Of a DNA stretch of 64,000 nucleotides, positions 11,040 through 21,990 are shown piece by piece (within the stretch, counting starts at the first letter, position 1; each line of letters begins with the position of its first letter). The notes below the pieces were generated by a model that was given only the letters and a program-made list of their open reading frames with translations, was not told the origin of the DNA and searched no databases. This DNA comes from Lathyrus oleraceus (lineage: Eukaryota > Streptophyta > Magnoliopsida > Fabales > Fabaceae): positions 232,529,494 through 232,593,493 of the forward strand of contig NC_066584.1 in the NCBI RefSeq assembly GCF_024323335.1. Reading direction: 5' to 3'. Both the position numbers and the translations under genes were made by a program.

Positions 11040-13276
11040 TTACGAAACCATGAATCGGATAGCTGTTTAATTTCTGTATTAATATGATTAAAAGACAGAA
11101 TGAATCGATTAATTAAAAGGGTAATTAAATTTGGCATCATGAGTGTACGAGTTGGATGATTGATGTTGACTATGCTTCGGAATCCGACATTAGTATGGTG
11201 AAGCAGCGATACATCGATCGTCCATAGGTTACACAATTGAGACCGATCAACTTATATATGATATAAGTAATCCTAATGCAAAGTACGGTATATGTGATAT
11301 ACTATTTCTGTTTCATTCATTCGAACACTAAATGATTGTTTTCCTTTGAGCGATCAATGGTCATTTGCTTCGGAATCCGACATTAGTATGGTGAAGCAAT
11401 GACCTATTGATCAATCATACTGAATCAACAATCGAGGTGTGTTTGACGGTCTGAAATTGGCGCATTAGGGTTGGTGACGGCGCAAGGGTTGTGCCGTCAA
11501 GGAGTTGTGAATTTAGGGCTTTTTGGAAGAGGTCCGTAGACTGTTTCAAAGTCCTATTATTTTGGCTGCGTGAAGCTCGTGTGACGAGCGTGTTGACTGT
11601 TTCAAAGTTTGTTACTTTGGCTGCGTGAGGCTCGTGTGACGAGCGTAACAAGCGTAACAAACTGGATGTGTGACGGTCGTAACACACCCATGACGGTCGT
11701 CACACTCACAGAATTTTAGGCTTTTCTGTTTTTGACCAGTGACGGTCGTAACGTGCCCTGTGACGCTCGTCACACTCACATGGCCTGTGACGCTCGTCAC
11801 ACGCCTGTGACGGTCGTCACACTCCCAGAGTCAAAATTTTGGGTTTCTGATTTTGTGCCTACGCAAGAGTTGTGTTGATGCAAAAACAATGTCCATTTCA
11901 AATGAATTGTTCATTAAAATTTTGGACAGGGGCGCTGCCCCTCCAACCCCGCAAGGGCGCTGCCCCTCCAACCCCGCAAGGGCACTGAGATTGAAGGAAC
12001 CCCCGGCTAACTCTGCGTAGTGTGATCGGTCGCCGAAATTTAATTTGGTTTTAATTAATTAAAGGAATTAAAATTAATAATAATAATGTGTTTGTTATTA
12101 TTGCCTTGTTGTGATCAGTTATGGCCTTAGTCTTCCGTTATTTTGTTTTGGGTTTTTAAATACGACCTGCGTGTCGTGCCTCTCCTTTTGATCTTTTAAT
12201 GTAACTTCTTTTCTCATCTCAATCCCTCGTATGTAAAACGAGTTTCTTCTGTAATGTAATGATATGAAGAAAGAGAAGAATTCAATATCAAAGGAGAATA
12301 ATGATATGAAGAAAGAGAAGAATTCAAGATCAAAGGAGGACAACCTTGAAGATCTTGCTTGGAGAAGCTTAGAGAAGAATTCAATACTAAAGGAGGACAA
12401 CCTTGAAGATCTTGCTTGGAGAAGCTTAGATCGTTATTAGGTTAGCTTAGGTTCTCTCATTGGCTTGGGAGAACAATTGCGCTAGGGGCCATAACTGTTT
12501 CATTGTGTATGTATGTTGATGCATGTGAATGTATGTTGATGCATGTGAGAGACGATTTGTATGATAAATAAGCCGGTGAGATCATAACAATTGCAATTCC
12601 CTCAAACTAAAATATTAAGTTTATGCTTTCCAAGTTTTAGCACTCATCAAGACTAGTATCGAACAATGTAGGTTTCGCCAAAGCGAGGTGCATGTTCTAT
12701 ATTGGTATGGTGCGATGGGATAATTGTAATATCCAACTGCTAAAACAATGGGTCAAACTTAACTAAACAAATTATGAGAATGTTATATATGTTTGCTTTC
12801 CAAGTTTTAGCACTCATCAAGACTAGTATCGGATAATGTAGGTTTCGCCAAAGCGAGGTGCATGTTCTATATTAGTAAGGTGCGATGGGATAATTGTAAT
12901 ATCCAACTGCTAAGACAATGGGTCAAACTTAATTATAATAATATCATATATGTTTTAGAAGCAAGAGTTGGGAATAATCCATATGATGGATTGGAATAAG
13001 GAGTTATTCACCCAACTGAAATTTTCGAGAGTTGTATGAGATACAACTGGAAGGAGTTCCTACCTAAATAACCTAGTTTTGTGTAATCCGCCTACGCGGA
13101 CTTAGAACGAAGTGAAATATGGATCTCGACCCACTAGAAAATCTTCCAACGGGATTTTCCGAATCAAATGATGAGGGTCATTTGTTTTGAGTAAAATAGT
13201 GGGAGCATATTTGATTAAAGGCCTAATTAAATATGTCAATGATACTTATATTTTCTTAATCCTTATGTAGATAACC
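11040..13276 (+). other. Long repeat-rich leader of the copia element
   Basis: About 2.2 kb without a convincing gene. It holds a 33-bp direct repeat beginning gcttcggaatccgacat (11174 and 11367), a cluster of GTGACG..CGTCAC hairpins (11587-11820), a 25-bp tandem repeat around gcgctgcccctccaacccc (from 11929), a 57-bp tandem repeat containing aaaggaggacaaccttgaag (12262-12430), a short tandem repeat of gtatgttgatgcatgtga (12508-12550), and a 170-bp direct tandem duplication (12624-12761 and 12794-12931). Such length and repetition are unusual for a copia leader. Confidence 0.75.
12624..12931 (+). repeat. 170-bp tandem duplication in the copia leader
   Basis: Copies start at 12624 and 12794 with gctttccaagttttagcact and differ at only a few positions, including gaacaatg/ggataatg and tggtatgg/tagtaagg. 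They end in caatgggtcaaacttaa. Confidence 0.85.
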
Positions 13277-14164
13277 ATGACAGCAAACACCTCTAACAAC
13301 ATCTTGCGATCAATCCTTGACAAGGAAAAATTGTCTGGGACAAATTTTCTGGATTGGCACCGAAACCTAAGGATTGTCCTCAAACATGATAAAAAGCTGT
13401 ATGTCTTGGAGACACCTGTTCCTGAAGAGGAACCTCCTAGTTCTGCACCTAAGGCAGAAAGAGATGCTTATAAGAAGCATGTCGATGATGCCAATGAAAC
13501 TGCTTGTCTCATGCTAGCTACCATGAACTCAGAATTGCAAAAGCAACATGAGAACATGTCAGCGTTCGATATGATCGAACACCTGAAGTTGCTCTATCAA
13601 GAGCAAGCAAGGCATGAGAGGTTTGAAGTTTCAAAAGCCCTTTTCCAAAGCAAGTTAGCAGAGGGAGCCCCTGTAGGTCCCCATGTACTCAAGATGATTG
13701 GGTATGTGGAAAACCTTGAGAGATTGGGTTTTCCCCTCGAAAAGGAACTTGCGACTGATTTGATCTTGCAATCGTTGCCAGATAGTTTCAGTCAATTTGT
13801 CCTAAATTTCAATATGAATAACATGGACAAATCTCTTCCTGAACTGCTCGCCATGTTAAGAACTGCCGAGCAGAATCTGAAGTCAAAAGGGAAGTCCATT
13901 CTGATGATCGGAAATGGAAAGAGACAGAACAAAAGGCCCACTAAGCATGGTGATAAAGGGAAAGGCAAGGAAGTTGCAAATCCCAGACCCACTGCTGCTT
14001 TGAAGCCTAGTGGAGGCATAGCAAAAGAAGGCACCTGCTTCCATTGCGGTAAGACCGGACACTGGAAGAGAAACTGCCCAAAGTACCTGGAAGATAAGAA
14101 GAATGGAGTAGAGACTTCAACTTCAGGTATTTTTGTTATTAATTCATCTACTTATGCATCATGA
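13277..14164 (+). CDS. gag: Copia Gag protein
   Basis: A 295-codon frame that starts at ATG 13277. The N-terminal half is the copia gag domain: LSGTNFLDWHRNLRIVLKHD at about residues 20-39, and the helical region with MSAFDMIEHLKLLYQEQARH and LILQSLPDSFSQFVLNFNMN typical of this family. A Lys-rich linker (205-245) leads to one CCHC zinc knuckle, CFHCGKTGHWKRNC, at residues 255-268, which binds the RNA genome. The stop TGA at 14162 precedes VLDTG and probably replaces a Trp codon, which would separate gag from the protease frame. Gag is the only intact protein of this element, so it could package RNA while borrowing enzymes in trans (inference). Confidence 0.9.
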   Translation: MTANTSNNILRSILDKEKLSGTNFLDWHRNLRIVLKHDKKLYVLETPVPEEEPPSSAPKAERDAYKKHVDDANETACLMLATMNSELQKQHENMSAFDMIEHLKLLYQEQARHERFEVSKALFQSKLAEGAPVGPHVLKMIGYVENLERLGFPLEKELATDLILQSLPDSFSQFVLNFNMNNMDKSLPELLAMLRTAEQNLKSKGKSILMIGNGKRQNKRPTKHGDKGKGKEVANPRPTAALKPSGGIAKEGTCFHCGKTGHWKRNCPKYLEDKKNGVETSTSGIFVINSSTYAS

Positions 14165-15840
14165 GTATTAGATACTGGATGCGGTTCTGACACTTGTACA
14201 AATGTGCAGGGGCTGAAAGGGAGTAGAGATTTGGCAAAAGGTGAAGTTGACCTACGAGTTGGCAATGGAGCAAAGGTTGCTACTTTAGCCGTAGGATCTT
14301 ATTAACTTTACCTAGTGGTTTTATAATTCAGTTAGAGAACTGTTATTATGTATCTGCAATTAGCAGGAATATTATTTCCATTTCTTGTTTGGACAAGTTT
14401 GGTTTTTCATTTATAATAAAGAACAATTGTTGCTCAATTTATTTGAATGATATATTCTATGCTACTGCACAAGTGAGCAATGGACTATATGTCCTTGATC
14501 TCATAATGCCAACTTATAACATTAATACTAAAAGGATGAAACCTAATGAGTTAAATCCATGATGAGTCACGTTGATCTTCCAAACTCCATTTGGGGACAT
14601 GCACTATTGACAGCAGCTTACACACTTAACCGTGTTCCATCCAAAAGGGTTGAGAAGACACCATATGAGATATGGAGTGGTAAGAAACCACATATGTCTT
14701 ACATAAAGATTTGGGGTTGCGAAGTTTATGTGAAATGACAAGTTTCAACTAAGCTTGAGCCCAAATCTGACAAATGCTTATTTGTGGGGTATCCTAAAGA
14801 AACAAGAGGATATCATTTCTACAATCCTTCTGAGGGCAAAGTGTTTGTCGCTCGAACTTGAGTTTTCCTAGAAAGGGATTTTAATTCCAAAGGAACCAGT
14901 GGGAGGAAAGTAGAACTTGAAGAAATTCAAGAATCACAAAGTATCGATACACCTATGGAGGAATTAGAGCAGGAAACACAAGTAGTTGTGTAAGAGCAAC
15001 CTGCTCAAGTAGAACAAGACCAGCGTAGGTCAGGCAGGATACGTCACATACCTGAGATATATGGATATCTGATCTAGGTGATGTATTACTCATGGATCAA
15101 GATGAGCCTGTGACCTACTCATGGAATCTTCGTTTGGATGAAATAGTGAAACTGTATGGATTTGTTAAGAACGAAGATGAGCCTTGTGTCTACGAGAAGG
15201 TTAGTGGGAGCATGATCGTATTCCTGGTATTATATGTGGATGACATATTACTTATTGGAAACGATATCCCTACCCTGCAACAAGTAAACTCTTGGGTAGG
15301 GAAATGCTTATCTATGAAGGACCTAGGTGAAGCAGCCTATATATTAGGAATCAGAATCTATAGAGATAGATCATAAAATGCTTGGCCTAAGTCAGAGTAC
15401 ATAGACAAGATGCTGAGACGCTTTAATATGAATGATTCCAATGGTTATGTATTTTGCTGAAATGGTGGCGCTGTGAGCTTGAAAAGTTCAAAGCAAGATA
15501 CAGTTGTTGATTCTACAACCGAGGCCGAGTAAATTGCTTCCTCAAATGCAGAATAGGAAGTTGTTTGGATCAAAGAGTTCATTAGTGAACTTGGCATAGT
15601 CCCTAGCATTGTGGATCCCATTGGTCTCTATTATGATAGCAATGGTGCTATCGCACAAGCTAAGGAGCCTAGATCTCACCAACGATCCAAACACATACTT
15701 AGACGTTGAATGAAAATATGTAAAGTACCTACACATGACAATGTTGCTAACCCACTGACAAAGCCTATTGCGCAGCAGAAGCATAATGGCCATACTAGAT
15801 CAATGGGCATACGGGGTATACCTGATTGGCTCTAGTGCTA
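14165..15840 (+). pseudogene. pol: Copia pol remnant with large internal deletions
   Basis: Recognisable fragments, in copia order: protease start with VLDTGCGSDTC (about 14165-14200); a pre-integrase stretch (to ~14560); the C-terminal part of integrase with LNRVPSKRVEKTPYEIWSGK (about 14625-14690) and KCLFVGYPKETRGYHFYNPS (about 14774-14835); the hinge SGRIRHIPE; RT only from its middle on, with catalytic YVDDILLIGND (about 15235-15265) and MKDLGEAAYILGIRIYRD (15315-15365); and RNase H pieces (DSTTEAE, GLYYDSNGAIAQAKEP, NVANPLTKPI). The integrase catalytic core and the N-terminal half of RT are absent, and several stops occur. It cannot encode working enzymes. Confidence 0.88.
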
Positions 15841-15849
15841 GTGGGAGAT
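15841..15849 (+). other. Polypurine tract of the copia element
   Basis: GTGGGAGAT lies directly before the 3' LTR and is the purine-rich primer for plus-strand synthesis. Confidence 0.75.
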
Positions 15850-17261
15850 TGTTGGTGTAAGCCCTAGAGGCCAATACATTTTGGTACTTGTATCGAATAA
15901 TAAAAGGCATTCTCTTTAATATGGTTGATTAATAAAGTCCCTGGAATAGATAGTCCGTTTAATGTATTAAGTGTGACTTAATCATGAGAACACATTAAAC
16001 ATAAGGACACTATTCCTAAAGTATCCGTAGTCGAGCTTTAGTGTGAAGTGGGATAACATTAAAGCATTAAGACTATTATGTTTGTAGACTGATGATCACA
16101 TCTCATGGATCATGGATAAAGAGTTATCAAGTCTTAAACATAGGTATGAATATTAGGAGTAATATTTATACCGGATTGACCCGCTATGAGAATACTATAT
16201 AGAAAGTTATGCAAGGTGTCATAAGTTATTCTCATGGTGATAATAGTGTATTCCACTCTTCGACCTGAAACCACTATGGATCCTAGATGTAGAGTCGAGT
16301 GCTTTATTGCTGATCCAACGTTGTCCGTAACTGGATAACCATAAAGACAGTTGATGGGTACTCCACGAAGCATGCTGAGGGACATGAGTGACCTAGATGG
16401 AATTTGCCCATCCTGCATAACAGGATAAATGTCTACGGGCCCAATATTGAACTGGACAAGGATGACACGGTCTATGCCTTGTGTTCAATATAGACATAAG
16501 GGCAAAAGGGTAATTATACACATAAGTATTATCACAGAAGGTTTTGTCAGATCACATGACATTTTCGTGTCTTGGGTAGCAGTGATGTGTTGCTAGATAC
16601 CGCTCACTGTTTATTATGTTAAATACATGATTTAATATAATTGCCAACGCCGCGAAAACCTACAGGGTCACACACAAAGGACGGATTGATGAGAGATAGG
16701 ATAACTAAGGAATACCGTAAGGTACGGTGCCCTTAAGTGAGTTATGGAACATCGTAAGGTACGGTGTACTTGAGTAGAATACGAAATATGGTAAGGTACC
16801 ATGGGCTTAAGTGATTTTGGGCATATTATAAGATATGGACCAAAATACACTTAAGTGGGCTTTTAGCTTGAAGCCCACACAAGTGGTTCTATAAATAGAA
16901 CCCTTGTGCAGAAGCAAAAATTTGCGGTTGCATTCTTTTCGTCTTCACTCTATCTCTCTCTCTCACTCAAAGCCTTCATTCGTACCAGCTAGCACTGAGA
17001 TTGAAGGAACCCGTTCGTGTGGACTGAGTAGAGACGTTGTCATCGTTCAACGTTCGTGATCGTTTAGTGGATCTGCATCAAAGGGTTTGATCGTCACAAG
17101 AGATCTGCATCAAAGGGTTTTGATCGTCAGAAGAGATCTTCACCAAAGGTTTCAACCGTCATAAGAGGTAAATATTCTATCACTGATCATGACCATTCGT
17201 AAGGATCTCTAAAGGAGAAATTTTTAATTTCCGCTGCGCTTTGGGTCGCAATTCTCCTTCA
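15850..17261 (+). repeat. 3' LTR of the copia element
   Basis: 1412 bp, same length as the 5' copy, with one substitution found by reading the two in parallel. It ends CTCCTTCA and is followed by the duplication agggg. Confidence 0.93.
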
Positions 17262-17266
17262 AGGGG
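17262..17266 (+). repeat. Target site duplication, right copy (agggg)
   Basis: Pairs with 9607-9611. Confidence 0.9.
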
Positions 17267-19982
17267 TACACTTGTTATGAATGGGGATTGTTCATGGCAA
17301 ACAAACAATAAGAATATATGCCTCATACATCATACAAGTAGGCAACAGTTATCAACCAGATCGGATAAATAAACAATATATAATCAAACCAAAGAATCAA
17401 ATAATGGAGCATTTAAACAATTCATGGGAGTATGAACATGTTAAATAATCAAGCAATAGAAAGCATGAATGAGAGAAACAAGTATAAAAGATAACAGATG
17501 AATCAAACAGATGAAAATATACACACGAAGGGTCCACTGAATAATTTAATCAGGAAATGAGGTAAGGACCAAATAAAATCAAGGTAAAATGCCTCTAATA
17601 CATGGCGTATGAGATTAACAAGGGAGGATCAAAAGATCTCTTCAATTGCCATAAGCAATCCCTAAGTCAAACATCGATCATAAAGAAGTCAACTGAAAAT
17701 TCAAGTGAACTTAAAAAATAACAAATAAACAACAAATTAATCAAGAAAATTATGAAACATTAAACTAAACAAGGTGGGGTCAGGACATCATCATCCCCCA
17801 AAAAGATTTTAAAAATAATTAAAATTGGCATGTGTATTAATTAAAACAAAACATAGGTCAAACCAAAAGTCAATTAATAAGACTAGGTTAGAAATAAATC
17901 AAGAATAAATAGTAAATTAATCAAGAAAATTATGAAAAATTAAACTAAATAAGGTGGGGTCAGGACATCATCATCCCCCAATTTGTTTTTAAAAATAATG
18001 AAAATTTGTACGTGAATTAATTAAAATAAAACAGAAGTCAAATTAAAAGTCAACCAACCAAACTAGGTCGATAAATAAATCCAAAATAAATTGAAAATGT
18101 GAAATAAAATTCCAAGAAAAGGTCAGGTTGACCATGAGACACTGGTCAACCTTCACCCCAAAAATCAAATGTTAACAATAATTTTAAGTCATTAAAAATA
18201 AAATCAATAAAAAAAAGTGTGTTAAAATGGACCATTTAGAATAAATAATTAAAATAAAATATTAATATTAAAAAAATACGAAAATAAAAATTATATAAAA
18301 TTAAATAAATCGTTAAGAAAAGTGAAAAATATTTTTGGGTAATTTTATGGACGAAGAAAATATTTTAAATAAGAAAAAGAAATATGAAAATGGAAGGATT
18401 AATGGTGATGAACATGGTAAGCAAGCGTAGATATATCAAAACATGACCATGGAAGAGATGATTACCTAATGGAAAATAGAAGTGGAATGGAATATGATAT
18501 GTGATGAAGCTTTTCCTCCTTGCCACGAAATTCCAATGCTCCTTTAGGGTTAGGGTTTCAGCTTCTTAAATAGGGTGGATTAGGTGTTCTCATGGGCTTT
18601 TTAATAAGTGATTTATCCATAAGAATAAAAGTGTGAAGTGAGGTGTAAAATGTTGTTATTTTGGGCCAAACTTAAGTGAATGGATGTCCAATGCATGGCC
18701 AAAAGAGGTAAAAAACGTGACTGGTTTGTGCAGCATGCTTAGAAAATCTGATTGGGCCAGCCAGGCCCAAAATCTGCCTAGAAAATCAAGTCATGATGCC
18801 CATTTTAAATGAATGTATCTCTCAAACCATGGATCCAAATGAGATGATTCCAAAAGGATGTGAAAGAGGATATGGCAAGGTACAATTATTGTGAAGAAAG
18901 TATTTTCAAATAATGCCTTGAAGTGCAAGAAAACTGGCCAAGAAGTCTTGACAAATTTTGAAGATTTTGGACTTAGAAATTTTTCCAAGTGTCCTAAAAA
19001 AATGTCTCACTTTGACTAAGCATAACTTTCTCAATTCTAATCCAAATGGAGCAAACTTTATATCTCTAGAAAGCTTGGAACAAGAGGAACAACTTTCATG
19101 TTGGAGAAAGTTTCAAATGGAGCTTTTATCTTGATGCAAAATGGGCTTAAAGTGAGTGCAATGATCATGAAAACTTGCCCTAAATGGAAAGTCAACCATT
19201 TCCAAATTAAGTAACTTTTCCAATTCCTGATTAAATGATGAATCCATGATCCAACCTTGATCAAATTTCACATGTAGGGTCCCCTAGGCATGGATTTTGA
19301 GATTCCACTCTCAAAATGTCAGGAGTTGACTTTTCTAGCCCCACAATTGACTTTTCCCAAACTGTCTGATTCCCGATTCCATTGATCAATTGAAGCACTT
19401 CTAGCTCAAATAAAGAGCTTATTTTTTGTATGTAGACCCTTGTGGACATATGGAGGGCCATGGAAAAGACTTTCACCCAAAGAATCAGAAATAAACTGAT
19501 TTTATACCAAACCCTAGTTTTAGGGCAAAATGATCAGGAACTGATTGCACTGATTGCCAATGGATCTTTCTGAGATAATTGTGAATCTTCCTAGGCCAAG
19601 ATGCCTCTCTAATCATGACATGGATGAGCTCCTCTACTTCTAACCAAACATTTCCTGTTGTAGGTAGCCATGAAACCCTAATTTCTGATTAAATCCAGAT
19701 GAACACTCTGATAGCTTTGAATCCTTCACTGATGAACTGAGGACCATAATAAGATACTTGGACCCCCCTGAGACCCTTGAGACTTGTATACTTAGAAAAT
19801 GAAGTCCAATTCTCAATCTTGATTTGTGTGGTCTCCTTCTGTTAAGGAGTGATCGATCAAAACCCGATCTCCATGTCACTAATGCAATATGCAATGAGTA
19901 TGACCTAATATGATGCTAATGAAGTGTAAAACATAATCCCATGCTTCCAGGAAAAATGAAGGGTAAATTTTGGGGTATTACA
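17267..19982 (-). repeat. 5' part of solo LTR C
   Basis: This is the U3 side of the reverse-orientation LTR, which on its own strand starts at 19982. It is A/T rich and has no credible gene. It contains a 180-bp direct duplication whose core ggtggggtcaggacatcatc lies at 17773 and 17953. Short antisense frames at 18791-19894 have no domain resemblance I can recognise. Confidence 0.75.
17730..18090. repeat. 180-bp tandem duplication inside solo LTR C
   Basis: Two copies with the shared core ggtggggtcaggacatcatc at 17773 and 17953. The flanks (attaatcaagaaaattatga and aactaggt/gactaggt) are also repeated, with moderate divergence. Confidence 0.8.
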
Positions 19983-19987
19983 AAGAG
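19983..19987 (+). repeat. Target site duplication, right copy (aagag)
   Basis: Pairs with 8479-8483. Confidence 0.9.
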
Positions 19988-20880
19988 TTAGCAAGGTTGT
20001 TGAAGCAAGAAGACAAAGAAATTCAACCTCATCAGGAACCAGTGGATGTGATCAATCTGGGGATTGAAGAAAACAAGAAGGAGGTTAAGGTCGGTGCTTC
20101 CTTAAAAGATGAACTCAAGAAAAGGTTGATTGAGCTCTTACATGAATACTCAGATGTGTTTTCTTGGTCATACCAGGATATGCCAGGGTTAGACACGAAC
20201 ATTGTCGTACACAAACTACCACTCAAACCAGAGTGTCTTCCAGTTAAGCAAAAATTAAGAAGAACTAGGCCAGACATGTCTCTCAAGATCAAGGAAGAGG
20301 TCAGGAAACAACTCGATGCTGGATTCTTAGCTGTCACAAAATATCCAGAGTGGATGGCTAACATTGTTCCTGTTCTGAAGAAAGACAGCAAAGTAAGAAT
20401 GTGTGTAGACTATCGGGATTTGAATAGGGAAAGCCCTAATGACGAATTTCCACTACCGCACATTGATGTGCTGGTAGATAATACCGCTCAGTTCTCACTA
20501 TTCTCTTTCATGGATGGATTCTCAGGTTATAACTAGATAAAATGGATCCTGCAGACATGGAGAAAACCACGTTTATCACCCCTTAGGGCACCTCCTGTTA
20601 TAAGGTAATGCCTTTCGGATTGAAAAATACTGGGGCAGCATATCAAAGGGAAATGGTGACCCTGTTCCACGATATGATCCATGAAGAAATAGAAGCATAC
20701 ATTGACAATATGATTGCCAAATCACAGACCGAAGAGGATCACATAGTCAACCTACAAAAGTTATTTGATCGTTTGAGAAAGTTCAAGTTACGTCTGAATC
20801 CAGCAAAGTGTACTTTTGGGGTCAGATCAGGAAAGTTATTAGGGTTCACATGTCATCCAGAGGGGAATTGAAGTCGATCC
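19988..20880 (+). pseudogene. pol: Reverse transcriptase remnant of element B
   Basis: RT domain of a Tat/Ogre pol. Visible motifs: QKLRRTRPDM, KEEVRKQLDAGFL, VRMCVDYRDLNRESPND, FSFMDGFSGYN, KTTFITP, VMPFGLKNTGAAYQR, and LNPAKCTFGVRSGKLLGF. The catalytic YVDD box reads YIDN (about 20698-20709), so one of the two metal-binding Asp residues is gone. Stops at 20534 (TAG where the young Ogre has Gln) and 20584 (TAG where it has Trp) break the frame, and a frameshift follows near 20850. The RT is inactive. Confidence 0.88.
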
Positions 20881-21990
20881 CGATAAATTGAAAGTTATCC
20901 AAGAGATGCCAGCTCCAAGGACAGAAAAGGAGGTTCGAGGATTTATGGGGAGACTGAATTACATTTTGCTAGGTTCATCTCACATCTTACATCTACGTGT
21001 GAACCAATCTTCAAGTTACTCAGAAAACATCAAGCCATTGAGTGGAATGAAGGTTGTCAAAAGGCCTTCGATAAAATCAAGGAATACCTTCAAGATCCAC
21101 CTATCTTGGTACCACCGGTCCTAGGAAGACCGCTTATAATGTACCTGACAGTACTTTACAACTCTATGGGATGTGTACTAGGGAAACAAGATGAGACCGA
21201 AAAAAAGGAGCATGCAATCTACTACCTAAGCAAGAAGTTCACCGATTGTGAATCCCGATATTCACTCTTGGAGAAGACTTTTTGTGCCCTAGTTTGGGCT
21301 GCTTGGAGGCTCAGACAATATATGGTGTGTCATACTACTCTATTGATATCCCGAATGGATCCTATCAAGTATATCTTCGAGAATCCTGCAGTAATTGGGA
21401 GAATAGCCCGATGGCAAATGTTGCTAACATAATACGACATCCAGTATGTCACACAAAAAGCCATAAAAGGGAGTGTACTAGCAGATTATCTCGTACATCA
21501 GCCAACTGAATATTACCAACCTATACAGTTTGACTTTCCTGGCGAAGATATTATTGCAATAAGGGATTGTGAGACCCCAGGTCTCGATGAGGGACCCGAA
21601 CCAGGATCACGATGGGAACTGGTATTCGATGAGGCCTCGAACGCAACCGGACATGGAATTGGATCCGCCGTAACCTCCCCAACAGGGTACCATATTCCCT
21701 TCATGATTATGTTATGCTTTACTTGTACAAATAACATGGCAGAATATGAGATGTGTATCCTAGGGATTGACGAATCCATTGACCTAAGAATCAAGATCTT
21801 AGAAGTATATGGAGATTCGAATCTCGTCATCAATTAAATCAAGGGAGAGTGGGGGCCCCATGATTCTAACCTAATACGGTACCGAGACCACATCAGAAAG
21901 ATGATCACTTACTTTGACAAAGTCACCTTCCACTATATTCCTTGGGAGAAGAATCAACTAGCGGACGCCTTGGCCGCTCTATCATCCATG
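20881..21990 (+). pseudogene. pol: RNase H and second (Tat-type) RNase H remnant of element B
   Basis: The connection and first RNase H domain follow RT: EVRGFMGRLNYI, LGRPLIMYLTVLYNSMGCVL, AIYYLSKKFTDCESRYSLLE and RMDPIKYIFENPAVIGRIARW (to about 21420). A second RNase H of the kind carried by the Tat lineage lies at about 21580-21990: EPGSRWELVFDEASNATGHG, CTNNMAEYEMCILG, GDSNLVIN and QLADALAALSSM. The stop at 21835 is TAA where the young copy has a Gln codon. Confidence 0.82.

Larger units (their letters stand above)
9612..17261 (+). mobile_element. Ty1/copia element, recent and internally deleted (element D)
   Basis: This 7650-bp element has two 1412-bp LTRs, a PBS matching initiator tRNA-Met, an unusually long leader, a gag frame, fragments of protease, integrase, RT and RNase H in copia order (integrase before RT), a purine-rich PPT, and a perfect agggg duplication. 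I found one difference between the LTRs (an A/G change: gagtaaaatacg at 10533 versus gagtagaatacg at 16771). Most of pol is deleted, so the element is non-autonomous. The lineage within copia cannot be fixed by eye. Confidence 0.93.
8484..19982 (-). mobile_element. Solo Tat/Ogre-type LTR in reverse orientation (element C), split by a copia insertion
   Basis: Read on the minus strand it starts TGTAATACCCCAAAATTTAC (at 19982) and ends CGAATACCCCGCTACA (at 8484), closely resembling the ends of the young Ogre LTR (TGTAAGACCCCAATTTTGGG and CGAATACACCGCTACA). It is flanked by aagag duplications. No gag or pol of its own is present, so it is a solo LTR, a usual product of LTR-LTR recombination. Its own length is about 3.85 kb (8484-9611 plus 17267-19982). 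The 3' end carries the conserved LTR blocks: ggtggcgactcg (reverse of 8545-8556), a GGTGC..ACCTTACC block (reverse of ~8665-8690), and two tandem copies of the double-hairpin module (8801-8871 and 8896-8968). Confidence 0.88.

Noticed and set aside
17267..19982. Possible host gene in the unassigned stretch right of the copia element
   Set aside because: The stretch ends with a proper LTR end and the aagag duplication, has only short frames, and contains a non-coding tandem duplication, so it belongs to the solo LTR.
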